NCBI RefSeq assembly: GCF_032854445.1
Contig: NC_088295.1
Location: 10,653,385-10,713,384 of the forward strand
Direction: 5' to 3'
DNA: 60,000 nt
From: Liolophura sinensis
Taxonomy: Eukaryota > Mollusca > Polyplacophora > Chitonida > Chitonidae
Within the stretch, counting starts at the first letter, position 1. Each line of letters opens with the position of its first letter. This document shows, in pieces, positions 12,042 through 27,400 of this stretch. Under the pieces are notes generated by a model. It was given only the letters and a program-made list of their open reading frames with translations, was not told the DNA's origin and ran no database searches. A program made the translations under genes and the position numbers.

Positions 12042-15000
12042 GTATATGCATCTGTGCTTTCAATAATATGTTGTATTGTATTATTTACTTAAGACTTAAT
12101 GTTTACTTGTGGTGTACATTCTAGAGTTGTTGCGTAAGTGATGTTACTTGTTTACTTTTCATTGAAACCAGACTTCACTTGGTTATGAACGCATTAATTT
12201 AATCTAATAACGAAAGGTAGTAAGGTGATGAAAATCTGCTTAAATGAATAGGATTGCATTTGATGACAAATATTCCCCTGTTTGACCTACAGTGTCGATT
12301 AGGTGAGATTGACTTGTCACCTTTTAACGTTGTCCAGTTGTTCAAGTGTGAAAGCTAAGGTTTCAAGATATGGGGTGTCAGGGGCCATGCCTTATCTGTG
12401 TAAGGTATAGTATGGAATCATGGAGCGTGATACATCAACTGATTTACAAATTCCGTCATCAATCCATGAGTAATGAATTTGTAAACATATCCAACTGGGA
12501 TATTTACGAAGTGAGTACACAAATGAGTACACAAATGAACCATACTCAGATTTATAAAAATCATAATCATAAAGCTGTCATTCATGAATTATCTTTTTTT
12601 AACGGTGCGGCTGGCGGACCACATAAGACATACCTTCATGTGATGGCATCATGTTACATCGCTTGGTTTTCTTGTTTAATTAAAAGTTAATGAGAGTGAG
12701 ATAAAAGGGAGAAACAAGTGCGGTATTTTGACACTATAGTCTATTTCTTATAGATGCTCGCCTATAATCAGCTCTCTGTAAAATCAGCCATACTCTCTAA
12801 AACCCAGTGGCATGTTGAATATTGGGAGGAGTTCAGCATGCTTCAGTCACTGGCGCTGAAAGCGTCACGTGGTAATTGGCTGTACGTCAAAAAAAGCTGT
12901 TTGCTGTCAATTGTCAGTGTGGTTTCTTATTTTGGATAGACAGATAGTGATGGAATACATTGGTATTTTCGGTTAGTTTAAACGTTAACCTGATGCATTT
13001 TGAACCACACATTTATGAGCGGGGAACTGAGAACGGCTGGCTGTGTTACAATGCGTACATGCAGGATACTACGGTTACTTGTCAGAGTGAGCAGGCAGGA
13101 AAACCTCGTCGGGAGAGTCATTGCTTGAAGAAAAATATTGTTATTTTGTTATCTTCCTAAAATCAGAATGGAAGAGTCTGTTATAAATCAGTATAAATCC
13201 TGCTGTGTTTGGTAAATTCCCCGAAGTCTGTACAGCCAGCTAGGGAAGTCGATATGAGCAATCTAGGGAAGTTGACTTGGATTGTTTGTAATGATTATTG
13301 TCTAAAACCCCTTAACATTATGTAACAGTTGTGATTAACTACAAGTGACGGGCCTACATACAAACTTAGCTCTTTATTCAGTTTTAAGTACTTGTTTGTG
13401 TCGGAACGGAATAGAAACTTTGCTTTGTCTGTTGCCAGTAGTCTGCGTGTACAGTTGTTTAATTTACCGAGACACAATTCTGCTCAGAATTGTGGAGACT
13501 TAGGCACATTCAAGTGTTAAAGACAAATAACTTGGGCCATGCACGTCTCACATATTCGTTTGTTATGACAGTTTTATGATTGAGGTTAGCGCCAGCAATA
13601 AGGTAAACATCATATTACGCCACAGTACTAGATCAACCAACTAATTCTTCACATCACTCGGGCAGACGTGTTTGCCGTACACCATATGTACACATAGCAG
13701 AAGTATGGAAGACTGGCGTGACCAATTTTATAGGTATAGACAGGGCCTGACAGCAGCTCTGGCTTTCGTTCTCATGCTTGAATTTAATAATATTTTCTTG
13801 AACATAACGGGCAAGCTCGTTATCAACAAGAACATGTCGTAATTGCAAACGACTTGTTTTTCTGTCATTATCAGCAAAGGCTCTGCACTTGCTTTTTGTT
13901 TCGTTTACTATGATTTATGGCTTGTCAGACCTGCATAATCCACCGAAGAAGCCGGACGCGCAGTGAAAATAATCTCAGGGACAATATGTGACTCTTCACA
14001 AGTGATATATTATCACCATACGCGCACAGCCATACATTCTACAAGGTTCACAGGAGCACCACTGCACGCCACCTCATAAATATTAAGAGCAAATAAATAG
14101 CAAACAATGATGTCTATCCTGGCTGTGAGGCAGACGGATTTCAACTGGTTTGAATAGAAACTTGTATTTGTATTTCTTTACAATAAGAATCGTAGTGCAC
14201 ATATACAGGACAATAGATGTGATGTGATGCATAAAAGTTTATATATCTCTGCTTCAAGCAGCTGGGATAGAGTGTACAGTCTAGCAATAATGCAGTCAAG
14301 GAATATGTTCTTTAAACATAACACCAGAACATTTCTTCATGTTGCTTTATATACACTGATCTCTAAAAAGTTGTGTAATAGCTAAACTGCAAACTAGTCC
14401 AATCCCTCGCCCTCTCTAACCAACCATCCCACTATGAGTACACCCTTGCAAGCTATTGTTTTCAAATTACTATAAATAATTTTACTGAACAAATACAGGT
14501 GTTCATCCCAGTTGAAGTAACGTTCAGGAATATTCAACAGACAGAACATGGCTGTCTTGAAGGGGTGTAAAGCAATACGTCGACTCTTTTGCTATTAAGG
14601 CAAAACGAGGTTTATGATAAAAAGAAATGTACAGGTCTGAGATATTACTTTTCTGATAAATATCTTCCAATTCCGTTGTAGGTGGATGTAAGTGAATTCC
14701 TTTATTTCAAATACAACATAATTCCTGCATTTTATCTAACATTATAGAAGTAATATAGAAAAGATAAAGAATATTGAAAAGTGTATGAATTGATTTATTT
14801 GTCAAGTTTCAATATTTTCATGGTATTTTAGCTTTATTACAACTGTTCTTGTATGCGCCAAAACAATTAAACATAACACCGGATGCTTTTACGTCACTAA
14901 TTTCTTATGCGGTATCTGATAGCACCCGGGCTAGAAAGAGATACGAAAGCTGGAATATATGGCATTTGTGTCTCTGGCAGCACACATCCAATGTTCTGCT

Positions 15001-15355
15001 TAGATTTCCAATTTGCTTGACTGTTTCAGACATTTGGCTACGTCCAAGTTCGAGCCCGTGGATGCTCGCAAAGCATTCCCCTGTTTTGATGAACCGAACA
15101 TTAAGGCAAATTTTACCGTGACCCTGGTGCATAGGCCTAACTACACGGCACTGTCAAACATGCCAGACGAGGTAAGATGTGTCCTCCAGCACTGCCCACC
15201 TTGGGTGCTTATGACTAGGGACACATACGAGCATATGGCTTAGTAAAGAGAACATCTAGGCATGTAGACACTGATCCCTAATTGATTGCGTATGCTTGAT
15301 TATATACTTTGATTACTAAATGACTGAGGCGTATGTTCTAAGGAAGAGATGTAAT

Positions 15356-15429
<74 letters not shown>

Positions 15430-18400
15430 TGGCCTGGGTAATCAAAGCTAACTGGTTAGTTGCTAGCTAGTGTAAGGACAGTTCAAGGAGTGACTACGGG
15501 AGATTAATGAGATTTGTCTCAGTTCAGATTATTTGTATGTTGAAATTCCGATCCGATTTGTTTTCGGCATAAACTTTGACACAGATCATACAGTGAATTA
15601 AATCATAATTTCCTAAAAGTAGGTAGATCAGCATATAGACGTAACATAAGAATCAGATTTGATGTTTTAGACCACAACCGCGTGGAGTGATGGTGATCTG
15701 CTGGCCACACGGTTTAGACGGTCGGTACCCATGAGCACCTACCTTGTCTGCTTCATCGTCTGCGACTTTCTGCAACTGAATATGACAACGAACGAGGGAA
15801 CATTGGTGAGTTTTTGGCAAGGTATTCCGGTCATTTGAGGAATTCAACATAGGTTACACTTTCGTAGTATACCTGTCATCATTTATCGGCTTCGTAGATA
15901 TTGTCCGTTTCTCTGCTTTATCACTTTAATCACACAAAACCTGTTCGGTGACACAACTGGGGCTTTTCAGTCAAAACGGAATTGCTCTGAGAATAATGTG
16001 TATTTTGTAATGCAAACCCATGCAACCAAACTTCAGCTGAGCTCTGAGTATGGAATTTATGTTGATGTATGCTCCTCAGTTTAGATCTATTTATGGACAA
16101 AAATCGAAACCATGTAGCCAGTGTTATGGAAAGTTAATCTCTGGGACTCGAATACCTGCTTTGTAAATCATGATGTCATACTGCACAAATTACATGTACA
16201 ATGGATGATGTTGACTTGCAGGTGCGAGTTTGGGCGACTCCCGATAAGATAGAGCAGACTCGCTACGCTCTGGCCTTGGCCAACAATACGATGAGCTTGT
16301 ATGAGAGAAAATTCAACTTGCCGTATCCATTACCAAAGCAAGGTGGTTATTCATGTTATCTGATCAAGTCATTTCTATGTGTATATGGTTGTAATTAATT
16401 TCCTTTATTCTAACACACAATCCTGCAGTTTGACATAAAATATATTATTTATATGAATGATGATTTAACCGCCAGAGCTAATAATTATTTGTGGTATGCT
16501 TGCTTCGAAATTGGAGACATGGCGTCATTTCTTCACTTTCGATGTCATTTCTTCTGACGCTGAAATAACTCAGTAAAGTTTTGGAAGAAAATAAATGGAT
16601 AAATCATATGTATTTCATGTTAGAGTGAAACTGACCATGAAATGATTGATCTTTGAAATTGTCTCATTGAAACTGTAGATATGATCGCGATTCCTGACTT
16701 TGTCTCTGGCGCCATGGAGCATTGGGGACTCATTACGTACAGAGAAACCTACATGTTACTCGATGAAAACGAGGCTTCCTCCAGCAATAAGCAGAGAGTG
16801 GCAACCGTCGTCGCTCACGAGCTGGCTCATCAGGTATGACAAATTGAGAATTTTACTGGCTCTCAATATTGACGGCCTATAAAATTGGCCGCCATCGCGT
16901 AAATGAAAAGCTATCGAGTATTGAACAAAATATATTTTCATGATTTGCATGTCTATGTTTTAATACTTTGCTCCAGTTCAAAAAGGCTTAGGAAATAACA
17001 TTTTGCCGAGTGTTCCAATTCTGTTGAGAAGTGAGAGGTCTCGATATACACAATAATTCTTGTGAACCCCAAATTTAATTGGAACCAGGCTCTGATCTCT
17101 ACGGAGTACATACAGTCTACTGAAAGCAGTAACTAATGCCATCTGATGACTGAGATGACATCCGTGTTTTCATCAGCTAGAGATGACCAATGAAAAGAAT
17201 TATAGTCGTTAAATGAAACCCAAACTGTGTTAACATCAAACCACAGCATCTAACGACAGCGTCGCCAAAGCGCTGTTCAATTTCACCAGGCTTTGAGACT
17301 TTCAGGTGGCCAAAATAAGAAGCACTTATATCGATTTAAGCCGTCATCCATTTTCCTTGCTCAGTGGTTTGGCAACATCGTCACAATGGACTGGTGGGAT
17401 GACCTCTGGCTGAATGAAGGATTCGCTAGCTTCATGGAATATATCGGTGTGGCTGACTACGAGAAAGACTGGCATATGGTTTGTATGAGCTTATCTGAGA
17501 ATCATCTGGACTAAAAGCAAAGAGCCTTTGCTGGGTCAACGGACGAAAGTCTTGTTCTCTCCGCGGCCGATCGGTGGCTTACTAGTGAGATCGCACGCTC
17601 CAATCCAGCTCTGACTGGTAAGGCTGCGGCCTTAAGTCAGGAGTCTCGTCATGAACATGTATCTGCACCTTGGATTCAGCGGTTTACTGCGGGCCTTTCC
17701 TCCTGTAAACATGACCGCCGTGGTATAAAATATTTTTATATTTGAATTGGAATATTTGAAATGAATTAATGAATTTTTTAATGAATTAATAAATTTCGAA
17801 ATGAATTGATAAATTTCTAACTGAATTGATAAATTTCTGGATAAGCTGATAAACTTTTAAAGAAACTGATAAATCTCTAAATAAAACGTCTCATCTGGTT
17901 AATTAACATTGTTAGAATGACGTGTGAAAAGCGAGAAAAGGAACATTAGTGAATGAATGACTAATTAAGTGCGAGGGATCTTCGTATGTAATTCACTTAT
18001 GTCATCCTGATTACAATGTAGGCTAAATATGTCTGTGTGCAGATGAATCAGTTCATTGTGGATGACGTACAGCCGGTCATGGTGACGGACTCGGCTGTCA
18101 ACTCCCACCCAATCGTTGTGAAGGTGAATAACCCGGATGAGATCAACGAAGTGTTCGACAGTATATCCTACAGTAAGGTAAGATCGTGACATTGACCCGT
18201 CTTGTTGTGGTGTGGGTTGAAAGGTCATTCATATAAAACGTGAATACGATTTTCAGCTCAAACTAATGTGATAGTTTGAATTTGATTGTTGAATTTATTA
18301 TTGAGTATTGATATTGAGATTTACGACTATTCATTATCATTGTATATCCACTAAAATGCCAACAAAATGTAGGAATATGCTGTTGTGCGGCAAGTACAGA

Positions 18401-21400
18401 AAACATGTTCAATGTTATTCAATTTTCACATCAATGTAATTCTTTTTTACCTAATTTTCCGCTTAAACCATAGTGCTAAGGGGGCGTGTAGTTAACTGCT
18501 ATTTCATTGGTTACGTGTAACCATTTGCAAACCTATCACACTGTCGTCGCTTTTCTGGTTTTACTCTCTCTGCAGTATGTCTTTCATAGTGAACTAGTAA
18601 ACTTATACATATTATAAACACTGTGTGCATACAAATACATGAAGTAAACTTCAGCGAAAACACTACTGAAAATTCTATGTGAAACAACATTTACTTTGTT
18701 TTACTTTTCTTTAGATTTTTTTCACTCAGTTGAATATGTTCCAATGCTTTGGTATTAATAGTGCCTGAATCCAATGTGTTTCATGCCACAGTAAGGGTAA
18801 CCATGACATGGTTGATCTTTTATATCGTCACACTGAAACAGATATGATGGCAATTTCCGAAAAAGCATAAAGTAAGCTTCAGCAAAAACACTATCAAATC
18901 CATACCGTGTCAGAAACTAATTTCACTTTTTACTTTAGGATTTTTTTCAAATACGTTCCACTGTTTTTCATTTACCGATGTCAATTATTCATTTATTAAT
19001 ATCTTTTTCTTTTACCTATGTTAGTTTAGAATTGCACTTCTTTTGAAATATACAAACCGTAGTCGTCAAATGGACTATGCTATAACACAATGTCTCGTTG
19101 AATGTTTTAGGGAGCGTCCATTATTGGTATGCTGAAACATTTCATGGGCGATGACAAATTTTTCGAGGGTATTCAGGTAAGGTTTTCAATTCATATTATT
19201 TTCCACTTTTATGTTAGAGCGAGTGCTGACTGGAATGCAAATGTGGTATCTGATAGACTTAACAATTTTGGGTTGCTTGTTTCGATTGGATTGAACCAGA
19301 CAGGATGATAAGCGGTAGTCGACACGCTGCTTGCTATATGCTATATAGAGGGGTGGGCGATGGAAGGGTTGCTAAAACATATAAGAGAGACTTCAGATAT
19401 GTTATTAAGGGCAATTGTTTTTGTGTTAATATAGACAAGACTTTTAATACGTGGGTTTTACTTGGATGAGAGGTACAATTCATACAATATACTGAAGACA
19501 CTGAGCCTTAAAACGATTTAATTTTTACTTTATTTCCGTGAACAGATGTATCTTCAAAGATTCCAGTGGGGAAATGCGAAAACAGATGATTTGTGGAACT
19601 CTTTGTCGAATGTGAGAATTAATCCTCTTTATCTGATTAACAGAACCGGTAATTAATACACTGAAAGACTTACTTACGAACAGCGTATTTAAATAAAACT
19701 AGGATAGTCTTACTACGAAAGACAACAAAGTAATATCATATACTTTTAATATATAACAGAAAAATGTACAGGTGCCAGTTTGGGTGAGCTGTAGTCTACT
19801 GTTTGACACGGCAGGATTAAGATGGTTGCGACTGTAATCTATTGTTTAAAATGGCAGGGCTGAGATGGTTACGACTGCAGTCTGCTGTTTAACAGAGCCG
19901 CGTTGAGATGATTAGTTTACTGTTTAACAGAGAAGCATTGATTACGACTGTAACCTACTGTTAATAGGGCAGCATTGAGATGGTTACGGCTATAGTCTAC
20001 TCTTTAACTCCACAGGTTACAGGTGCCCCGGATGTGAAGAGGATCATGGATACGTGGACCTTACAAATGGGGTTACCATACATCAACATAACAATCGAGG
20101 TGACGAACGGGGAAACCAGAGTCGTGGGTGAACAAGAGAGATTCCTGCAGGATCCCAATGCCGATCCTACTCAATCTGAGTATAAGTCCCCCTTTAAGTA
20201 AGTGCCATTCATGTAAACTGGAACTAGGCGATTTCACAAACGCTTTCTACACCAACATTTGAAACGATAATACTGCTAGTTTCAGACATCTTCCCTACAA
20301 ACATACATCTTTTCGTTTTCAATCGCTTAATGACTTATACACAGGTGTGTGTGTGTGTAACACGAAACGTTCTTATTACATTCCATATACATTAGGTAGT
20401 GCGTAATATACGTGTATGTTGAACTGAAACAGGGAAAGACAACTCTTGGTGATATATTGAAATTTCTGCATGAGTTATTCGTCATTTTTCACTTCAGCTA
20501 CACATGGTTCGTTCCTTTAGAGTACAGAACACAGGACAACTCCACTGTGACCACGGTATGGATGAACATGACTGATGGTAAGCTTCAGTTGATAAGAGTT
20601 TAATCCTTCAGAAAGGTCTATATGGAATATGCTATATATATTCCTTCAAAGAATTTCACAAGACAAAATACAGATTTACGTGAGACCGACTCATAACTGT
20701 GAGCGTCATATGTTAGATTTTCATGTTTGTAACCGGCTTAGAACCAATAGACACCTATAACTTTCAATATCTGTCAGTCTTAATTCAAACCTGAAAACAG
20801 ATACCGTACCTGGTCTGCCCTATAGTAATTCATTTGGTATTTTCAGTTTCTTTCGCCATTCCCCTCGATTTAACGAATCCGGCCAATTGGGTGAAGTTTA
20901 ACGTGGGGCAGACTGGCTTCTATCGGATTAATTACCCAGTTTTCTTGTGGAGAAAGTTTGCCGACATTTTGGACAACAACTTGCAGGTTAGTTTGACTTT
21001 AATCTACCAACAGTAAAAGATAGTTAATGGATTTGTCAAAGTAACAGCTAATACAATGGTCTGTTACCAGCGGATAACGACTGGATTAGTTGACCACAGC
21101 TGATTTGTTAATGCGCTGGGCCAAAATCTTCATTAAGACCAAGAAGTCATTAAATCTATATAATAATGCATTATAGCCTGTTTCTTTCAGCCAGTCGCAT
21201 ATACTAGTATCTAGCTGTCTGTAAAATCAGTCAAACTCCTTACCAAAACTACTTTTAGTTGGTGACAAGTAACACCACAAGCTCAACACATTGATATGTT
21301 GTACGTCTATATTATTGGAAGGAAACTGCAGTTACTTTTTCTAGTTTATAAACTCCATAAGCCTGGTTTTAAAAGAAAGAAATCAAAGACAAGTGGCATG

Positions 21401-24400
21401 CAAATTCAAAGACAAGTGGAGATTAGGCGTGGGGAGTAATTTGCTTCCCATTAGCTGCACCAACATGCAGAACAAACTAGATGCAGTCTAAACTACAGCC
21501 TAAACTACTGTTTCGTCGAATAGACTACATTGCTTTTGATAACAGAATTTCGTAACATCCAACTCTAATACTACAGTGCCGTGCCGTGAGATGAAATACT
21601 ACAAGAGATAAAATAAACTTACTGTTATATTATTCTAAAATGTGCAGACAATTTTAAATATGGCAGTGTCATAAACAGGGTTTAGATTAAAGTCGATAGC
21701 AGTATTGTGTCGCCCTTCGTCAGAACATATTGAGCTCCACAAAATAATCAGCACGCCACTGGCTTTTGAATAATTATGACGTTTAACATTATGAAATAGA
21801 AACTGTGAAATGTTTTGACTTCATTTTCTGTTCAAGAATGTGAACGTCCAACATATGCATGTGTAGAACCTATGTTGTTATGTGTAACTGACTAAGGGCA
21901 ATTTTGTTAACGGGTGTGACTGAGTTTACAGACAGCTGAATATAGGCGACTGGCTTAGGGAAGTAAAAGAAATAGACAGTCCGGTAGTGGATGCTGTATC
22001 GAGATGAATATTCTATTTCCAGGTCATACCCGACGTGGATAGAGCTGGGTTGCTAAGTGACGCCTTTGACCTGGCACGTGCCGGTCTTCTGGGCTATGAC
22101 GCGGCTCTGAACCTCACAGGTTACCTCCATAAAGAGGAGAGTTACCTGGCCTGGGACAGTGTGAGCTCTGGTTTGAGCTATATCAGCCATATGCTCGAGA
22201 CTACAGAGCATTTCGGACTATGGACGGTGAGTTTATAGGCAGAAACGCTGAAGCCATCTTAAGCCTGGACTGGACTGGACATTGACGAATCACTTTGCAG
22301 TGCCAATTTGGGCTATACATATATATGAGTTGTATATGCATTTCAACTTTTTTGGACAAGGGAACGCAATTAAGAAGTGGGGTTTCATTTGATAACAAAT
22401 ACAATGCTTGTTTCAGGACATACATGGTTTCACTCTATTGTGCTAGGCAAATGGCTAAATAACATCTGTTTATTTGGATTGTTTCAGTCTTATGTCTTGT
22501 CCAAATCCAAGCCTGTAATGGATCGTCTAGGGTGGGAAGACACGGGTCCTCATCTAAAGAAGTAAGAACTTCTTCAGTGTTGATAATCAGTACGGTCTAG
22601 CATAGACTGTTAATTTATCCCAAGATTCGAGAACAGAATATCATTGCGATTCCTCCACTTCTACTGCTGTCGGAGCCTTGGTGACAATGATCGGGTTATG
22701 ATGCCGGTACAAGGCTATTCCGGTCGCCCACATGAATTTCGTTGGACATCGCTTGTCTCGGATCAATATAACAAAGAATGTCAGATCAATATTCAAGACA
22801 AACATCTGTATCACACCTGGATTGGAAAGTTCTTCAATGTAATCCAGTGTCCTCCATCCATAAATCAGACTGCCACCGTGTAAGTAGTTATTTGAATATG
22901 AGCCAAATAAATAGGTTGAAAAATGACGGCCCAGATTTAGTTAGTCGTTATCCGCTTTAAACCTGCATGGAGTAGGGTGGAAATTGTGTTGGAGGAAGGT
23001 TTAGAAAATTATTTCACATTATTAATAATGTTTATATAATTATATAATTATTAATTTTAGGTGTTTATTTCAAGGTTATGCTCTCTAATTACCAGACTGT
23101 TGCGGTCCACCATCATCTCTATGACTTGCAGTCTCGGTGACACTGAATGCAGACAGAATGCTACAACGAAGTTCATTAACTGGGTGCAATCTGGAAGAAG
23201 GTATGCGTGGGGCTGAAACCTCGGCTGAACACAGTTACTGTCCATACAAAATGAAGCCTAAGATTTCTACATTTCACTATGTGGCGATGGTCAGTTTGTC
23301 GAATAATATCAGTTGAAAATGGTATATGGAAATATCAGAAACCAATACAGTTATATTTGCATGGTCTATAGCAATAACATACTGATTTCAGTGAGACAAC
23401 AAAATGACGTTAAGCGTCCGGTATTCATTCAGTGCGACACTTGTAAATGTTTGATGGAGCTTTGTTTAAATCAGTGAATGAAACCCCTCTGAAACTGTGC
23501 ATTTTGTGCCTGTATTCTTAACCACTATGTCCAGCTTCCTGTGCCAGGTCAAAGTTTCCTTTGGCTTGTTCTGTTTTGGTGGCCAGCCTTGATTAGTTGT
23601 TGTCTACACACGCTTGGCAGCTGGACGATGTGTTAGGTGGTGCATGCGCCGCTTTCTACGTCCACTAGCAAATTTTGTACAGAAATCTTGAGACCAAAGT
23701 CACTGGGGTCACTGGGGTCACTGGGCTTACTGGGATGAGAAAGGAAATGATGTCAGAATATACGAAAACCTTTACTTTTTATTAATTCTTGACACAAATG
23801 CATTCCTTTACCTAAAGTATGGACAGCATGATTCCAAATGTACACCTGAAACAATTTTATTGATGAACGCTTATTAAAGGTCCGCGCGAGAACACCAAAG
23901 GCTAAATCTTAAGAATTCTATATGCATTGCACAGGGTCCAAAGGGCAAAATTATCTACTGACGTGAAGCGAGCGTACTGTTAAGAGTCTTGAGTAGGAAC
24001 CCGTTCTTGAAGCCGATAGAGCAGCTTCATGTTTGTTGAATGCCACTTAAATTCCATTAATCTTGGGTGCAAGACTATACGTCACATCGACGGCGGTGCT
24101 TTATCTGCGACATTCCGGTTTCCCCCGCGTTAAAGAACAATCAGATGAATAAATAAATAAAAAATTTGTAGGACATAAACTGTCAAAAGTGCTTATATTC
24201 TGCAGGGTAAAAGGAAGTAAAACATCCATTTCTTTGGGCCTAACAATTCAAATGCAGCATCATTCGATCGAGTTTTTAATTTTGGAGTGTCCGATGGCAA
24301 CACCGTCAGTTTTAATAGAGTAGTCTCCCTTAGTTTGGTATCGCTGCGATGCAATGCATCAGGCTGCAGGTATGTTTGACACGGATTAATTGTCAGTAGT

Positions 24401-27400
24401 AAATCATTTAGTCAGTCACCCAAAATCTCTCAGTGGTTAAGCCATTTAATCAATGCTCTAGTCCTTCACATAATTACATTTATCAAATTATCCACGTGCT
24501 TTCGAACAGCGTTCCCCCAAATCTTCGATCTTACGTGTACCAATATGGCATAGAAGCGTCGAGTAATACAGAAGACTGGGACTTTATGTGGAGAAGATAC
24601 ATGGCAGAATCCGTTCCCCAAGAGAGGTCCAAACTGTTGACTGGTATGGCACAGACGGAACAGATCTGGCTGATATACAGGTAGCCCTAAAACAACCGAT
24701 TAGATTTTGGGAGTTGTCAGGCTGGTTTGATGTTTTTCTCAATGCCAACTCAAGTACTTTCATTTTACACTTCAACAATTAATTGTCTTTAAGATATTGC
24801 TATAATTAATGGTTCAGGTTTGGCCAAAATGGAGTATTTATTTTAAGCTACATGAAATTGGACCCTACCAAAGGGTAACAGCAGGGTGGTCTTGGGTGGA
24901 TGTTGCCCATTGGCCACATATTTGAAGAGGTTTGATAACTATTTTTGGATTCATACAGATTTTCAAGATAAAAATGTACATATAAACACATTTCAGCGTC
25001 AGCTCATTCGTCTAGTCATCAGTAGTTAATATTGCTTTGAGGGGGCCTCCGTGGCTCAGTTGGTTAGTGCACTAGGGCAGCGTAATGGCCCTGGAGCCTC
25101 CGACCAATGTGGTCCCTCTGAGTTCAAGTCCAGCTCAGGCTGGCTTCCTCTCCGGCCGTACATGGGAAGGTCTGTCAGCACCCTGCGGATGATCGTGGCT
25201 TTTCACCAGGCTCATCCCAGTTTCCTCCCACCATAATGCGGGTCACCGTCGTATAAGGCAAATATTCTTGAGTACGGCGTAAAACACCAATCAAATAAAT
25301 AAATAAAACAATATTGCTTTAACCTATTTTCACTGTGAAATACATTAAATGTTTTTGCTCTGTTACAATTTTTTGTCTAGCTTAAAGAAATAAGAAATAA
25401 GAATTACTGAAGAAATCCAACCCTGTGCATGAACAATTCAGTATGACAGCTTTTTGTTTCATGCTTGAAATATGATGTTTTCAGATTACTAAAATTTGCT
25501 ATGGACGAGTCTAAGGTGCGATCCCAAGATTTCTTCTACGTGCTATCCTACCTATCCGGGAACATGGTAGCCAAGCCTATATTGTGGCGATGGTTTCAGG
25601 AACATTGGGAGGCTCTGGTTAGCAGGTGAGCAACCTGTCAGCACGCCTGTAGCTCGAGACAAACTGGTTAAACATGTGTATGGTGAAATATACATCTTTG
25701 CTGAAGGTTCTGGGCTTTTTGGGTTTCTCTGGACTTCTTAACTTGATACAAACTACCATATAATTGCAGATAAGTGCACATCCGACCGGCGTTTGTAGGA
25801 AAGCTTTTTGTTCCTACCATTGTGAAAAAGCAGCTTAAAGTGTTACTGTTTTCTATCAATTTTTGTGGGGGATATTTTACTTATATGACGGCGGTCATGT
25901 CTATTGGAGAGGAGGTCGGAGCGACCATGGAAAACCAACGTCACCTTCTCATTTCATTTATTCAACATAACATAGATTTTGCTTACAATGATTTATACAA
26001 ACAGGAGAGGCGGGAACGAAACCCCAATGGCCTTTGTTCTGTCCCTTATAGTGGATAACAAAGAGTGTATTAAAACAGTTTGATGAATATCATCTGTAAA
26101 TACTGAACGTTCAGTAACAAGCCAATAATGGACAAGTGTAAACATTAATGTAACATAAAAGCAGTAATAATATCGCAGTAAAATTACATAATTTTTAATT
26201 AATGACCTGAAAATTGACATTGTCTTAATAGAACTGAGATTATACTAAACAAGTTTTATGTGGTTTGTTACATCTACCAGGTTTTCGCTACGATCAAGGA
26301 GTTTGGGAAGAGCTGTTGGTAATATTGTCTCCACTTTCAACACGGAGTTTCAACTGGATGAGGTAAATCAAGGATATAGACAATCACTGGGGAGATGGTC
26401 ACTGGCATAGACAATCAGTGGCGCGATGGTCACTGGCATAGACAATCAGTGGGGTGATGGTCACTGGCATAGACAATCAGTGGGGCGATGGTCACTGGCA
26501 TAGACAATCAGTGGGGCGATGGTCACTGGCATAGACAATCAGTGGGGTGATGGTCACTGGCATAGACAATCAGTGGGGTAATGGTCACTGGCATAGACAA
26601 TCAGTGGGACGATGGTCACTGGCATAGACAATCACTCGGGCGATGGTCACTGGCATAGACAATCAGTGGGGCGATGGTAACTGGCATAGACAATCAGTGG
26701 GGCGATGGTCACTGGCATAGACAATCAGTGGGGTGATGGTCACTGGCATAGACAATCAGTGGGGTAATGGTCACTGGCATAGACAATCAGTGGGACGATG
26801 GTCACTGGCATAGACAATCACTCGGGCGATGGTCACTGGCATAGACAATCAGTGGGGCGATGGTCACTGGCATAGACAATCAGTGGGGTGATAGTCACTG
26901 GCATAGACAATCAGTGGGGTGATGGTCACTGGCATAGACAATCAGTGGGGTGATGGTCACTGGAATAGACAATCAGTGGGGTGATGGTCACTGGCATAGA
27001 CAATCAGTGGGGCAATGGTCACTGGCATAGACAATCACTCGGGCGATGGTCACTGGCATAGACAATCAGTGGGGTGATGATCACTGGCATAGACAATCAC
27101 TCGGGCGATGGTCACTGGCATAGACAATCAGTGGGGTGATGGTCACTGGCATAGACAATCAGTGAGGTGATGGTCACTGGCATAGACAATCAGTGGGGCG
27201 ATGGTCACTGGCATAGACAATCACTCGGGCGATGGTCAGTGGCATAGACAATCAGTGGGGTGATGGTCACTGGCATAGACAATCACTCGGGCGATGGTCA
27301 CTGGCATAGACAATTAGTGGGGTGATGGTCACTGGCATAGACAATCAGTGGGGTGATAGTCACTGGCATAGACAATCAGTGGGGCGATGGTCACTGGCAT

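Noticed and set aside
25044-25130. Possible tRNA gene with A and B boxes
   Set aside because: The spacing is too long for a tRNA cloverleaf, and the sequence continues into the SINE body and AAAT tail. It is the head of a SINE.
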